NCBI GenBank assembly: GCA_045542075.1
Contig: JAZQKI010000017.1
Span: 1-64,000 of the forward strand
Direction: 5' to 3'
Length of the DNA stretch: 64,000 nucleotides
Source of the DNA: SVTX01 sp045542075
GTDB taxonomy: Bacteria > Bacillota > Clostridia > Oscillospirales > CAG-272
Shown here one piece after another: positions 17,164 through 25,369 of this stretch. Below the pieces are notes generated by a model that saw only the letters and a program-made list of their open reading frames with translations, was not told where the DNA came from and did no database searches. Every line of letters begins with the position of its first letter. Position 1 is the stretch's first letter. The position numbers were made by a program, and so were the translations under genes.

Positions 17164-18066
17164 ATGAAGCCTTTCTCTAAAAAAATACTTAAGCTTCTGC
17201 AAACAAGCTTGTTTTTGCTAGTTGGAAACGCAATACTTGCCTTTGGCGTTGCGGCGTTCATCATACCGAAAAACATTCTGATGGGCGGTACCACAGGTAT
17301 AGGAATACTGCTCAGTAAGATCATTCCTATGGAGACCTCAACCATCGTTCTGATCCTGAACGTTGGACTTCTGATAGCGGGGCTGTTTATTCTCGGCAAA
17401 AAATTCTTTGTCACGACCGTCGTCAGCTCCATACTATACCCCATTTTGCTTGGACTAATGCAAAGAATTCCAAACATAGAGCATATCACCGATGACAAGC
17501 TGCTTTCCGTCCTTCTCGGCGGATCTATACTGGGTATTTCCATCGGCATGGTTATGCGTGTCGGCTCGTCCACAGGCGGACTTGACGTGCTTGCGCTGAT
17601 ACTTAACAAATGGACTCATCTGCCCTTGGCTGTGCTTGTTTATGTATGCGACATAGTAGTCCTTGGAGCGCAGATGATACTCGGAAGCAAGCCCGAGGAC
17701 CTGCTTTTCGGTATAGTACTTCTCGTTCTTCAGTCTATATTGCTTGACAAGGTAATGATTCTTGGAAAATCACAGATACAGCTGTTTATTGTCACAAAAA
17801 AATACCGCGAGGTGCGTCTCGCATTGCTGAAGGATCTCGAGGCGGGAGTCACGATGGTGAAGATCGAGACGGGACTTTTGCGCGGCGATCAGGACGGAAT
17901 TATATGCGTCATTCCCAAGCGAAAGCTGTATAACGCAAACGAGCTTATACATTCAATAGACCCCGAGGCATTTATAACCATCTCCCAGATAAACGAGGTC
18001 CGAGGACGAGGATTCACCTCCGAGCGACTGCATCTGGAGATCTCCGAGGAGCATCATAAAGAATAA
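17164..18066 (+). CDS. YitT family membrane protein (DUF161 with C-terminal DUF2179)
   Basis: The 300-residue protein has five or six membrane segments with GVAAFIIPKNILMGGTTGIG and MRVGSSTGGLDVLALIL, both characteristic of YitT proteins. A cytoplasmic C-terminal domain (about 215-300, with LLRGDQDGIICVIPKRKL) is DUF2179. The function is not established; membership in a transporter superfamily is presumed. GGAGGTG ahead of ATG 17164 decides the start. Confidence 0.88.
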   Translation: MKPFSKKILKLLQTSLFLLVGNAILAFGVAAFIIPKNILMGGTTGIGILLSKIIPMETSTIVLILNVGLLIAGLFILGKKFFVTTVVSSILYPILLGLMQRIPNIEHITDDKLLSVLLGGSILGISIGMVMRVGSSTGGLDVLALILNKWTHLPLAVLVYVCDIVVLGAQMILGSKPEDLLFGIVLLVLQSILLDKVMILGKSQIQLFIVTKKYREVRLALLKDLEAGVTMVKIETGLLRGDQDGIICVIPKRKLYNANELIHSIDPEAFITISQINEVRGRGFTSERLHLEISEEHHKE

Positions 18067-18106
18067 AAGGAGAGGCGAAAGCGAACTTCTCATAACGATG
18101 ATAAAA

Positions 18107-18135
18107 CCCCCGACAGATTTTAGGTCTGTCGGGGG
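18107..18135 (-). terminator. Terminator of the small membrane protein gene
   Basis: An 11-bp stem CCCCCGACAGA with its complement around a 7-base loop; the minus strand continues GTTTTAT. It lies between convergent genes and may serve both. Confidence 0.75.
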
Positions 18136-18140
18136 TATCC

Positions 18141-18500
18141 TTATTTATCTTCACTTTCATTATCTGGTTTGATTTCATTTTGTTGATCGGATATTTTTTG
18201 ATTTAAGAGTTCGTCAATATTGTCTTTCCAATTTCCGTCTTGTGACAAGGCATCTTGAAATGCTCTAAAATCAGGATTGTCGCTTTCTTCAAGAAAAGTC
18301 TGACGGATTCTGATTTGTTCTATCAACGAGAGAACAATGTCTAACAATAAAATCGATAGTCCAATATATAGACAAGGCTTAGCAAATATTCCTATAATCA
18401 ATAAGACAACGCCGGGAACAAAAAGCCAAAAGAAATGAAATAGTAAGTTTGATATAAATCCAATGACGAATAAGCTTGTTGGATATTTTCTGTTGTTCAT
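18141..18500 (-). CDS. Small membrane protein, unrecognised
   Basis: The 119-residue protein has two closely spaced hydrophobic stretches (about residues 10-35 and 38-62) and a charged, cytoplasmic C-terminal half rich in Asp, Glu and Gln. ATG 18500 follows AAAGGAGA. I do not recognise the family. It follows the 128-residue membrane protein gene with about 66 bp between them, so the two may be co-expressed. Confidence 0.6.
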   Translation of the reverse strand: MNNRKYPTSLFVIGFISNLLFHFFWLFVPGVVLLIIGIFAKPCLYIGLSILLLDIVLSLIEQIRIRQTFLEESDNPDFRAFQDALSQDGNWKDNIDELLNQKISDQQNEIKPDNESEDK

Positions 18501-18566
18501 AATTAAATCTCCTTTATCCCCAGCTTCGCCTCTGTATAACAAACACATCGAGCGAAGCCTCTCTTT

Positions 18567-18953
18567 TTATTCTTCATTATCACGCTTTTCACGTTCTTGC
18601 GCTCTTTTTTGCTTTTTTGCCTTGACGGCGTTTTTTATATCCTCGCGCATTTGCTTGAGCACGCCGAGCGTTTTTTCGTCCTTGGGAAACAGCAGTCGTA
18701 AAAGCCATATGGCAATAGCTACCGTCAGGATCTTCTCGGGAGATACCGGCAGCCACAAAAACGTCAGATATGCCCCCGACACCGCTATCATCCACGGTAT
18801 CCCGAAAAGCGTTCCGACTCCCATCATAATATAAGACCATCCGTTGGTTATGATCCACGCTATTCCAAGACACAGCAAAAGCTTGGGATTAAGCAGAAAA
18901 TACAGTATTTTTTTGAGTATCCGTTTTATCTTTTGTTTTAACTCAACCTTCAA
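18567..18953 (-). CDS. Small membrane protein, unrecognised
   Basis: The 128-residue protein has a basic amphipathic start (KQKIKRILKKILYFLL), three hydrophobic segments to about residue 90 and a highly charged tail (KAKKQKRAQEREKRDNEE). I chose TTG 18953 because GAGAGG lies 8 bases upstream; a TTG at 18968 is the alternative. The charge pattern suggests a basic cytoplasmic tail. No function is proposed. Confidence 0.55.
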   Translation of the reverse strand: MKVELKQKIKRILKKILYFLLNPKLLLCLGIAWIITNGWSYIMMGVGTLFGIPWMIAVSGAYLTFLWLPVSPEKILTVAIAIWLLRLLFPKDEKTLGVLKQMREDIKNAVKAKKQKRAQEREKRDNEE

Positions 18954-18971
18954 AGTAATACCTCTCAAATA

Positions 18972-18999
18972 AATAAGGTGAGGTTACCCTCACCTTATT
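18972..18999. terminator. Terminator between the PlsC-like gene and the small membrane protein gene
   Basis: A 12-bp stem AATAAGGTGAGG with its complement closes a 4-base loop. It lies 26 bp beyond the stop of the acyltransferase gene. Confidence 0.7.
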
Positions 19000-19024
19000 A
19001 TACTCAATAAATATTGCGGCTTTA

Positions 19025-20311
19025 TTACGATATATTATTTTTTTCTCTTTTTTTAGAAATCACTGTTTTGTACAGCTCCTCCGCGGCAAGTCTCGCCTTG
19101 GCAACCACGTCCTTATCCTGCTTGGGGAAGCAATAATATATCGCCTTGTGATTTCCAAGAGCTATAACGTCCCCGATCTCATAAAAATTGAAGTCGGCGC
19201 AGATGCTGTACGACGCCTGCGGCGTGTGGATATAGTCCAGGCTTCCGCCACATCCCGTAAGATGAAATCCGTCTACAGTGTGAGTCAGTCTTCCCTCTCC
19301 CACCGAATATATCTTCCTTGCGTCTATCGCCATACAAATATCCACGGGGATATCCATAGAATAAGTAAGATCCTCAAGCTCAGAGCGCACGCAAGCTCTC
19401 TCCCACTCAAACCAATCGGGCACGTGGGTAAATCTGCTGTCACCGTCGGTCGCCGCAAGGCTTCCGTACTCGTCAAGAATATACTGCTTGCCGCAGCTGT
19501 CACAGGTCAAAGTAACTCCTTCGCCCCGCATTTTACCCTCGACCATACAGTGGGGACACTTGTACAATACTCTGTTAAGGTAGTCCGCGCGGAAGCTCTC
19601 CGCCACTTTTATTTTTTTGCTTTGCTGCTCGGCAAAGCCGTCAAAGCTGAATTTCTGTTCAATAAGCGTCTGTATATCGTCCGCGGACATTTCCCTTACC
19701 TGCTTTTGCGAGAGCAGATATTCCATTTTCGCCGACACGCGTACCCTTCTCTTTTGGAGATTGTTGTAGAGAGGATCCCGCAAAAAAGCACCGCTTGTGA
19801 TTGTAACTACAACCGGAACGTCAAGCATCTTACAAAGCTTGCCCAATGTGTCGGGCAAGGTAGTCGCCCGTCCGTCAAAGCTGTATCCCGCCTCGGGAAA
19901 CATAACGACAGAGCAGCCCGCGCCAAGCGCGTGCTTCATATCCTTGATAAGAGAGAGCTCTGATACAAACTTTTTCGTAGGAATACATCCGATCTGTCTC
20001 AAAAGCCAATTTTTGCCCACAAAGCTATCAGTCGTAGCAATAATGCCGAAGGGCTTGGGGTACATTATGCTTGCGGCTATTTCAAGATCGATAAACGCGG
20101 AGTGATTCATAAGCATGAGACACGCCTGACCGCGCTCAAGTCTGTCCATCCCTACCTTTTCGCACTTGAAGCCTGTGCTTAAAAGATCCGGCAGACCCGC
20201 AAGCTTCATTATTGTTCTCCAAAATATATTTGGCTTTTTGGGGAGCTTGTGGGGTTCGGGAGGCAGAGCTATGACCTCGTCATAGCTTTTCTCTACAAGT
20301 TTTATTTTCAT
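19025..20311 (-). CDS. PlsC-type acyltransferase with C-terminal zinc ribbon
   Basis: The 428-residue protein has an acyltransferase domain with the catalytic NHSAFID (HX4D, about residues 72-78) and FPEAG further on, as in 1-acylglycerol-3-phosphate acyltransferases. From about residue 255 there is a Cys4 zinc-ribbon (CPHC...CDSC) and a beta-rich C-terminal domain absent from classical PlsC, so the protein is longer than the usual 200-250 residues. It probably esterifies a lysolipid or related alcohol; the extra domain may recognise a partner. Its own promoter lies upstream. The lipid theme agrees with the fak operon 4 kb away. Confidence 0.8.
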   Translation of the reverse strand: MKIKLVEKSYDEVIALPPEPHKLPKKPNIFWRTIMKLAGLPDLLSTGFKCEKVGMDRLERGQACLMLMNHSAFIDLEIAASIMYPKPFGIIATTDSFVGKNWLLRQIGCIPTKKFVSELSLIKDMKHALGAGCSVVMFPEAGYSFDGRATTLPDTLGKLCKMLDVPVVVTITSGAFLRDPLYNNLQKRRVRVSAKMEYLLSQKQVREMSADDIQTLIEQKFSFDGFAEQQSKKIKVAESFRADYLNRVLYKCPHCMVEGKMRGEGVTLTCDSCGKQYILDEYGSLAATDGDSRFTHVPDWFEWERACVRSELEDLTYSMDIPVDICMAIDARKIYSVGEGRLTHTVDGFHLTGCGGSLDYIHTPQASYSICADFNFYEIGDVIALGNHKAIYYCFPKQDKDVVAKARLAAEELYKTVISKKREKNNIS

Positions 20312-20363
20312 AAAACCTCCGTTGCAGTTAACATTATGTTAGTTTTGTAAACTTTGTGAACTA

Positions 20364-20392
20364 ATTATAACACAATTTACAAAAAAATGCAA
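20364..20392 (-). promoter_or_regulatory. Promoter of the PlsC-like gene
   Basis: On the minus strand TTGCAT (20392-20387), 17 bp and TATAAT (20369-20364). Downstream a 13-bp palindrome TAACATTATGTTA (20328-20340) lies in the leader and could be an operator. Confidence 0.6.
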
Positions 20393-20426
20393 GGGCTATT
20401 TTTTTGATTACCATACTGCCCCAAAA

Positions 20427-20580
20427 AAGAAAAAATCGCCTATAACAAGGCGGTTTTGCACCCGCGGCAAAATCGGGCAGCAATCTCCGCTTGCGCATCG
20501 TACCAAAGAAAGCAAAATGCAGGCGTAGTTTCCTACGTCAAGCTGCTTTCAAGGAACAACGAAGTTATAGGCGATTTTTC
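20427..20580 (-). ncRNA. Structured element closed by a 16-17-bp inverted repeat
   Basis: The arms AAAAAATCGCCTATAAC (20427-20443) and GTTATAGGCGATTTTT (20565-20580) can close a stem around about 120 nt. Inside, the minus strand forms CGTAG-GAAA-CTACG, a stem with a GNRA tetraloop, plus GAAAGCA/TGCTTTC and GCGG/CCGC stems. The minus-strand 3' end can instead fold CGCC-TTGTTATA-GGCG followed by ATTTTTT, an intrinsic terminator. It lies between the 76-residue gene and the PlsC promoter, so it could be the 3' UTR of the former or an independent small RNA or MITE-like repeat. Confidence 0.55.
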
Positions 20581-20589
20581 TAAGGTCAA

Positions 20590-20820
20590 TCAGTGGTTAG
20601 CAAGCCACTCGTCCGCAACCTTCTTAGACATTCTCTTGATATTCTCTACAGGGTAGATGGAATCTGCTCCACCGTTTGTGTAAAGGAAGTAGTTTCCTCC
20701 CTCAGTCACGTAGAGAGTCTCCTCGTATCCCGCGGGGTCACCGAAGTAACCGAATGTCACCTTTTTTACAACAGATGATGCATCTGTGTCGTAAAGCTTT
20801 CCGCAAATTGTCTTCTGCAT
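20590..20820 (-). CDS. Conserved-looking 76-residue protein of unknown function
   Basis: The small protein starts MQKTICGKLYDT and contains FGYFGDPAGYEETLY and NYFLYTNGGADSIYP, ending in VADEWLANH. The composition suggests a compact soluble beta protein rather than a leader peptide. RBS AAAGGAG precedes the ATG. I have the impression of having seen similar short proteins in Clostridia but know no function. It lies 52 bp after the amino acid ABC ATPase gene. Confidence 0.7.
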   Translation of the reverse strand: MQKTICGKLYDTDASSVVKKVTFGYFGDPAGYEETLYVTEGGNYFLYTNGGADSIYPVENIKRMSKKVADEWLANH

Positions 20821-20872
20821 AGTATTTCTCCTTTGTTTTTTTATTTATTGTTATCAAAAATTGATACCTTTA

Positions 20873-21880
20873 TTAAAGCACGCACTTCAAAAATTGCTGT
20901 GTTCTCGGGTTTTTGGGACTGTCAAACAGCTCGGCGGGAGAGCCCTCCTCGGTGATGAATCCGTCGCTCATGAACATTACCCTGTCAGACACCTCGCGCG
21001 CAAATCCCATTTCGTGCGTGACGATGACCATAGTCATACCCTCTGCCGCAAGCTCCTTGATAAGGTCTAGAACCTCGCCTACCATCTCAGGGTCAAGCGC
21101 GGAGGTGGGCTCGTCAAACAGCATTACCTCAGGGTCCATCGCAAGCGCGCGGATAATCGCGATCCTCTGCTTTTGTCCGCCCGAGAGCGTAGAGGGATAA
21201 GCATCTGCCTTCTCCTCAAGTCCGATTCTCTTAAGAAGCATCATAGCCTTTGCCTCAGCCTTCTCTGTGATAGACTTCTTTGTTTCGGTAATCTCTGTTA
21301 AGGGTGCTTTTTCCTTTTTGAATATATTTGTAAAGCGTACCCACGCATTGTGACGCTTTACCTTATTCACCTTTTCCATTCCCGTCTTGATGGGCGCCAG
21401 CATGATATTCTGCTTTACCGACTTATTGTTAAAGAGGTTAAACTGCTGGAACACCATTCCCATCTTCTGACGCGCGATGTTTATATCAAGGTGGTTTTCG
21501 TTAAATATTTTCTTTATTGCCTTTTTATATTCCTTGCCCTCGGCTGCCGAGAACTTTTCGTTGAGAAGGTCCTCCGCCTTGATCTTGGCAATCGCCTCGG
21601 TCTCGTCCATACCGTCAGCTATCAGCTTTTTGTATGTGTTGGACGCCTTGATGACCTCGGGATGCAGATAAGGGTCAACGGGTGTGAGAAGCATTCCGTC
21701 CATCCAGACCTCACCAAAGGTAGGAGTCTCAAGCAGGTTCATACAGCGAAGCAGTGTCGATTTTCCCGAGCCCGACGAACCAATTATGGAAACCACCTCT
21801 CCGTTGGTTATCTCGGTTGAAACACCCTTGAGGACCTCAAGCTTGTCGAAATTCTTGTAAATATTATTGATATTAAGCAC
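20873..21880 (-). CDS. Amino acid ABC transporter ATP-binding protein with two insertions
   Basis: The 335-residue ATPase is of the GlnQ/HisP type: Walker A GSSGSGKST, Q-loop MGMVFQQFNLF, signature LSGGQKQR, Walker B VMLFDEPTSALD and switch VTHEMGFA. GlnQ proteins are about 240-250 residues; here extra charged helical segments lie between Walker A and the Q-loop (about residues 75-130) and before the signature (about 180-210). It would drive polar amino acid uptake with the permease and binding protein encoded upstream. Its start overlaps the permease stop by 8 bp. Confidence 0.92.
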   Translation of the reverse strand: MLNINNIYKNFDKLEVLKGVSTEITNGEVVSIIGSSGSGKSTLLRCMNLLETPTFGEVWMDGMLLTPVDPYLHPEVIKASNTYKKLIADGMDETEAIAKIKAEDLLNEKFSAAEGKEYKKAIKKIFNENHLDINIARQKMGMVFQQFNLFNNKSVKQNIMLAPIKTGMEKVNKVKRHNAWVRFTNIFKKEKAPLTEITETKKSITEKAEAKAMMLLKRIGLEEKADAYPSTLSGGQKQRIAIIRALAMDPEVMLFDEPTSALDPEMVGEVLDLIKELAAEGMTMVIVTHEMGFAREVSDRVMFMSDGFITEEGSPAELFDSPKNPRTQQFLKCVL

Positions 21881-22565
21881 GAGCCTTCATCCTCCTTTCA
21901 AATACACCGAGCGCCTTGGAAAGCACGAAATTCAAAATAAAGTAAATAATACCGATTATCATAAGTATAGGAAGCGGATTGTGTGTCACGCCGACTATAA
22001 TGGAATATGTGGTCATAAGCTCGCCGACATAGAAGGTAGATGCGAGGGATGTCTCCTTTATGATAGTGATAAACTCGTTGCCGAGCGCGGGAAGAATATT
22101 CTTTATTGCCTGCGGGAGAACGACCTGTATCATTGTGGTCGTGCCGTTAAGTCCAAGGCTTCTTGCCGCCTCGGTCTGTCCCTTGTCAACCGCCTCGATA
22201 CCTGAACGAATTATCTCTGATACGTATGCGGCGCTGTTGAGTATCAGGGTTATTGCTATACACAGTATCGTCTTATTATTCATTTTGTTCATCGCGGGAA
22301 TGATCACCGGGATCAGAAACGTGCTTATGTATAACTGAAGCAGCATTGGTGTGCCGCGGATGATCTCAACCACGGCATTGACGATCCACTTCAGCGGCTT
22401 TATTTTGCTTATCTTGATAAGCGCAAGGATCGCGCCGAAGATAGTGCCGAAAAATACCGTTATGATCGAGAGGATAATAGTCTTACTAAGGCCTTCGATC
22501 AAAAACAGGTCCCAGTATTTGATGAAGATCTTACCCATATCCTCAAACATTGTTATTAAGTACAT
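21873..22565 (-). CDS. Amino acid ABC transporter permease
   Basis: The 230-residue protein has five membrane segments and the HisM/GlnP-type motif, with VVEIIRGTPMLLQLY near the start and the EAA loop EAARSLGLNGTTTMIQVVLPQAIKNILP. This loop docks on the ATPase. Only one permease gene is present, so it would act as a homodimer. It is preceded by a binding-protein gene and a stem-loop, and overlaps the ATPase gene. Confidence 0.93.
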   Translation of the reverse strand: MYLITMFEDMGKIFIKYWDLFLIEGLSKTIILSIITVFFGTIFGAILALIKISKIKPLKWIVNAVVEIIRGTPMLLQLYISTFLIPVIIPAMNKMNNKTILCIAITLILNSAAYVSEIIRSGIEAVDKGQTEAARSLGLNGTTTMIQVVLPQAIKNILPALGNEFITIIKETSLASTFYVGELMTTYSIIVGVTHNPLPILMIIGIIYFILNFVLSKALGVFERRMKARA

Positions 22566-22604
22566 ATTTTTTCTCCGTTTTTGTCAGTTTTTATAACACA
22601 GCAT

Positions 22605-22637
22605 GAGCCGCCGTACCGAAAGCCGGCACGGCAGCCC
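22605..22637 (-). promoter_or_regulatory. Intercistronic stem-loop between binding protein and permease genes
   Basis: A 13-bp stem around a 7-base loop lies between the two genes. It is perfect only in minus-strand RNA, where the mismatching positions become G-U pairs. There is no T-run, so it probably stabilises the upstream mRNA or attenuates, which would favour high binding-protein levels. Confidence 0.55.
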
Positions 22638-22650
22638 TGTTTTATATAAA

Positions 22651-23568
22651 TTATTCTGTGATCTTGTTGCCTTCATCGTCGTAGCCAAGCTCATCAAGAG
22701 TCTTGACCTGCGCGTAGATCTGGCAAGCCTCATACCATGTATCGTAGAGACCGGCAGCCATTGCCTTTGCAAGAGCCGCGTTTACCTTCTCAAGAAGCTC
22801 ATCGTCTTCCTTGTTAAGAAGGATAACGTTGTTCTTGTACTTTTCCTCAACCTCAAAGTAGAAGTCGGAAAGAACGATAGTATCGTTTGCAAGAGCTTCA
22901 CCGTTGCCGTACGCAACCGCAAGTGCGTCGATCTCGCCTGTAGCAAGAGCTGTAGCCGCGATGTTGATATCCTTGTAAAGCACAAGCTCCGCTCCCTTGG
23001 GTACAAGCTGCTCCTTAACGAGAAGCTCCTGGAGAGAGCCGCCCTGTGCGCCTATCTTGAGTCCGGAGAAATCAGCCTTGTCTGCCTTGAACTGATCAGC
23101 CTTAGCCTTTGTGGTGATAAGGATTTGCTCGGTCTCGTTCTCACCCGCTACGTAGTAGTCGGAGATAAGGAATGTCTCTGCACGCTCCGCGGTCCAGGAG
23201 AATCCTGAGATCGCAAGATCTGCGTTGCCTGTGGAAACCGCCGCCATAGATGCATCAAAGGACATGGGGGTGATCTTAAGCTTCATACCGAGCTCCTTTG
23301 CAACAAATGTAGCAAGGATAACGTCAAAGCCAACGATAGCGTCGTCACCGGACTTTGCCGTGTCATAGAATTCCATAGGAGCGAAGTCGGGAGACATTGC
23401 TACTACGAGTGTTTCTGTGTACTTGGATGCGTCATAGTCAATAGCCGCCATAGCCTTATCGTATGCAGCGGACAGGCTATCCTCCTCGGGCTTGTCACAA
23501 GCGGCGAATATACCTACACAGCTGCAGAGCATTACAAGTGCGATAATCAAAGAAACAATTTTTTTCAT
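22651..23568 (-). CDS. Amino acid ABC transporter substrate-binding lipoprotein
   Basis: The 305-residue protein has a lipoprotein signal peptide ending in the lipobox FAAC (Cys at about 28). A periplasmic-binding protein type II fold (SBP family 3) follows: TLVVAMSPDFAPMEFYD, VGFDVILATFVAKELGMKL, NADLAISGFSWTAERAE and IGAQGGSLQELLV. The usual ligand-binding Arg after the first strand is not obvious, so specificity is unclear; polar amino acids are likely. It is the first gene of the transporter operon behind a consensus promoter. Confidence 0.9.
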   Translation of the reverse strand: MKKIVSLIIALVMLCSCVGIFAACDKPEEDSLSAAYDKAMAAIDYDASKYTETLVVAMSPDFAPMEFYDTAKSGDDAIVGFDVILATFVAKELGMKLKITPMSFDASMAAVSTGNADLAISGFSWTAERAETFLISDYYVAGENETEQILITTKAKADQFKADKADFSGLKIGAQGGSLQELLVKEQLVPKGAELVLYKDINIAATALATGEIDALAVAYGNGEALANDTIVLSDFYFEVEEKYKNNVILLNKEDDELLEKVNAALAKAMAAGLYDTWYEACQIYAQVKTLDELGYDDEGNKITE

Positions 23569-23612
23569 TTTTGGGGACCTCTTTTCGTTTGATTTTGTGG
23601 TTTATGTGCATT

Positions 23613-23641
23613 ATTATACAACGCACTTTAGGGTTTGTCAA
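23613..23641 (-). promoter_or_regulatory. Perfect sigma-A promoter of the amino acid ABC operon
   Basis: On the minus strand TTGACA (23641-23636), exactly 17 bp and TATAAT (23618-23613). It lies 45 bp upstream of the binding-protein start. Confidence 0.85.
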
Positions 23642-23746
23642 GTACTTTTTTGAAAAAATTTTCTTTTTTCATAAAGTTTTTTCGAGTTTTTTATCCAACA
23701 ATGCATAAATGCATATTTTCTGCATATTCAGTATAAATATACAAAA

Positions 23747-23774
23747 ATCCCACGGTCGAAACCGACCGTGGGAT
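23747..23774 (-). terminator. Terminator of the ZIP transporter gene
   Basis: An 11-bp stem TCCCACGGTCG with its complement around GAAAC-type loop; the minus strand continues ATTTTTG. Confidence 0.85.
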
Positions 23775-23784
23775 AAATTATCGT

Positions 23785-24588
23785 TTATCCTAAAAGCACA
23801 TCCATTAAAAGCATCACGCAAAAGCCGACAAGCAAGGAATATGTCGCCCCTCTCTCCGCTCCGTGAGAATGAGTCTCGGGGATCATCTCGTCACTGACAA
23901 CGTAAAGCATGGTTCCTCCCGCAAACGCGAGAGCAAACGGTAATATATAGCTTGAGATACTCACCGCAAAATATCCGATAAGTGTTCCCACTACCTCAAT
24001 AAGTCCCGTGCCGAGCGCGCACAGCAGCGTCCGCTTAGGAGTTATTCCCGCAGAAAGCATGGGCGCGATTATCACCATACCCTCGGGTATATTCTGAAGC
24101 GCAATTCCGCCCGCAATAAGCAAAGCTCCCTCGGTGTTCCCTGTGCCAAACCCAACTCCCGCTGCGATTCCCTCGGGCAGATTATGTATCGCTATGGCGA
24201 GGACAAAAAGGATTACCTTATTTATATGCGTCTTATCATCGCAGCAGTGTCCGTCGATATCTACCCCCACAAGTCCGTGCAGATGCGGCACGAGCTTATC
24301 CATGAGGTTTACGCAGAGCGCTCCCGCAAAAACTCCTAAAATAACTATCCCTATCGAAATAAGCTTGTTTGGTGTTTCGCCGAGTCCGAGCGGGCTGATT
24401 ATACCGTATCCGTAATCAAAGGATGGGATTATAAGTCCGAGTATCGCCGCCGCGAGCATTATTCCCGCCGCAAAGGCAAGCACTATATCACTGAACTTAT
24501 GTGATATTTTTTTGAATATGAAGCCAATAACCGCTCCAATGACAGTCGCTCCTCCAACGCCGAGCGCAGTCAACAGAACCTCCTTCAT
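23785..24588 (-). CDS. ZIP family metal transporter
   Basis: The 267-residue protein has eight hydrophobic segments and the ZIP signature AIAIHNLPEGIAAGVGFG in segment IV and ALQNIPEGMVII in segment V, where His, Asn and Glu line the metal site. A His/Cys-rich loop (HLHGLVGVDIDGHCCDDKTH, given here as its 20-residue core) between segments III and IV could bind zinc. ZIP proteins import Zn, Fe or Mn. ATG 24588 follows AAGGAGGTG; the frame extends upstream to 24705 without a ribosome binding site. Confidence 0.92.
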   Translation of the reverse strand: MKEVLLTALGVGGATVIGAVIGFIFKKISHKFSDIVLAFAAGIMLAAAILGLIIPSFDYGYGIISPLGLGETPNKLISIGIVILGVFAGALCVNLMDKLVPHLHGLVGVDIDGHCCDDKTHINKVILFVLAIAIHNLPEGIAAGVGFGTGNTEGALLIAGGIALQNIPEGMVIIAPMLSAGITPKRTLLCALGTGLIEVVGTLIGYFAVSISSYILPFALAFAGGTMLYVVSDEMIPETHSHGAERGATYSLLVGFCVMLLMDVLLG

Positions 24589-24674
24589 ACGTTTCACCTC
24601 CTTATATACATACACACTTATATTATAGCCCAGATATCTTGAAATGTCAAACATATTTGCATAAAAATAAAAAA

Positions 24675-24698
24675 ATCCCCGCGCTGCCGCGCGGGGAT
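24675..24698 (-). terminator. Terminator of the DUF47-pit operon
   Basis: A 10-bp stem ATCCCCGCGC with its complement around TGCC; the minus strand continues with T7. Confidence 0.9.
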
Positions 24699-24730
24699 CA
24701 TCCAAACCATTTTGTTTGATAACAAAGCTA

Positions 24731-25351
24731 TCAGGTATTTTTCATTATAACCGAGCCAATGCAGTCGCCAACGTGCTCGCACGCGTCAACGCAGTCCTCA
24801 AAGCACTCGTATATTTTACGCCAGGACACCGTGGTCAGAACGTCGCTTGAATTTTTCGTAAGCTCGCGCATGGAAGCAAGATATATCTTGTCGCACTCCT
24901 CCTCTACGTCGTTAAGCTCAACGATAAGGGTGTGTATCTTCTTGGATTTCTTGAAGTTTTCAAATTCCGCCATTATATCACCGAGAAGCTCGCAGGATCT
25001 GACTATGTTCTTCGCGAAGCTGATCGCGTAAGGAGTCACAGACTGAATATCGTATATATAGAACTTCTGAAGCACCTCCTCGATAGAGTCAAGCACGTCG
25101 TCGAGATTCTGGCTGAGCATGTCAAGATCCTCACGGTCAACGGGTGTGACAAACGCCTTTGCGAGAGTTGCGCTCATCTCGTGCTTCTTTATATCCGCGC
25201 TATGCTCAAAGCCGTGCATTTCCTTAAGCATTGTTTCCATATTATTTGAGTCATAATTTTCAAGGCACTCAACAAGATAGTTTGCCGCCTTCTTTGAAAG
25301 CTCGGTACATGCCGAGAAATTTTCAAAATAGAATTTATCACCTTTAGCCAT
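24731..25351 (-). CDS. DUF47/PhoU-like phosphate transport regulator
   Basis: The 206-residue all-helical protein has the DUF47 pattern: MHGFEHSADIKKHEM with E/H residues likely to bind metal, TPVDREDLDMLSQNLDDVLD, and the C-terminal DCVDACEHVGDCIGSVIMKN. These PhoU-like proteins accompany Pit transporters and regulate them in an unknown way. The gene follows pit by 18 bp in one transcript. Confidence 0.92.
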   Translation of the reverse strand: MAKGDKFYFENFSACTELSKKAANYLVECLENYDSNNMETMLKEMHGFEHSADIKKHEMSATLAKAFVTPVDREDLDMLSQNLDDVLDSIEEVLQKFYIYDIQSVTPYAISFAKNIVRSCELLGDIMAEFENFKKSKKIHTLIVELNDVEEECDKIYLASMRELTKNSSDVLTTVSWRKIYECFEDCVDACEHVGDCIGSVIMKNT

Positions 25352-25369
25352 TTTTATAATTCCTTTCTG

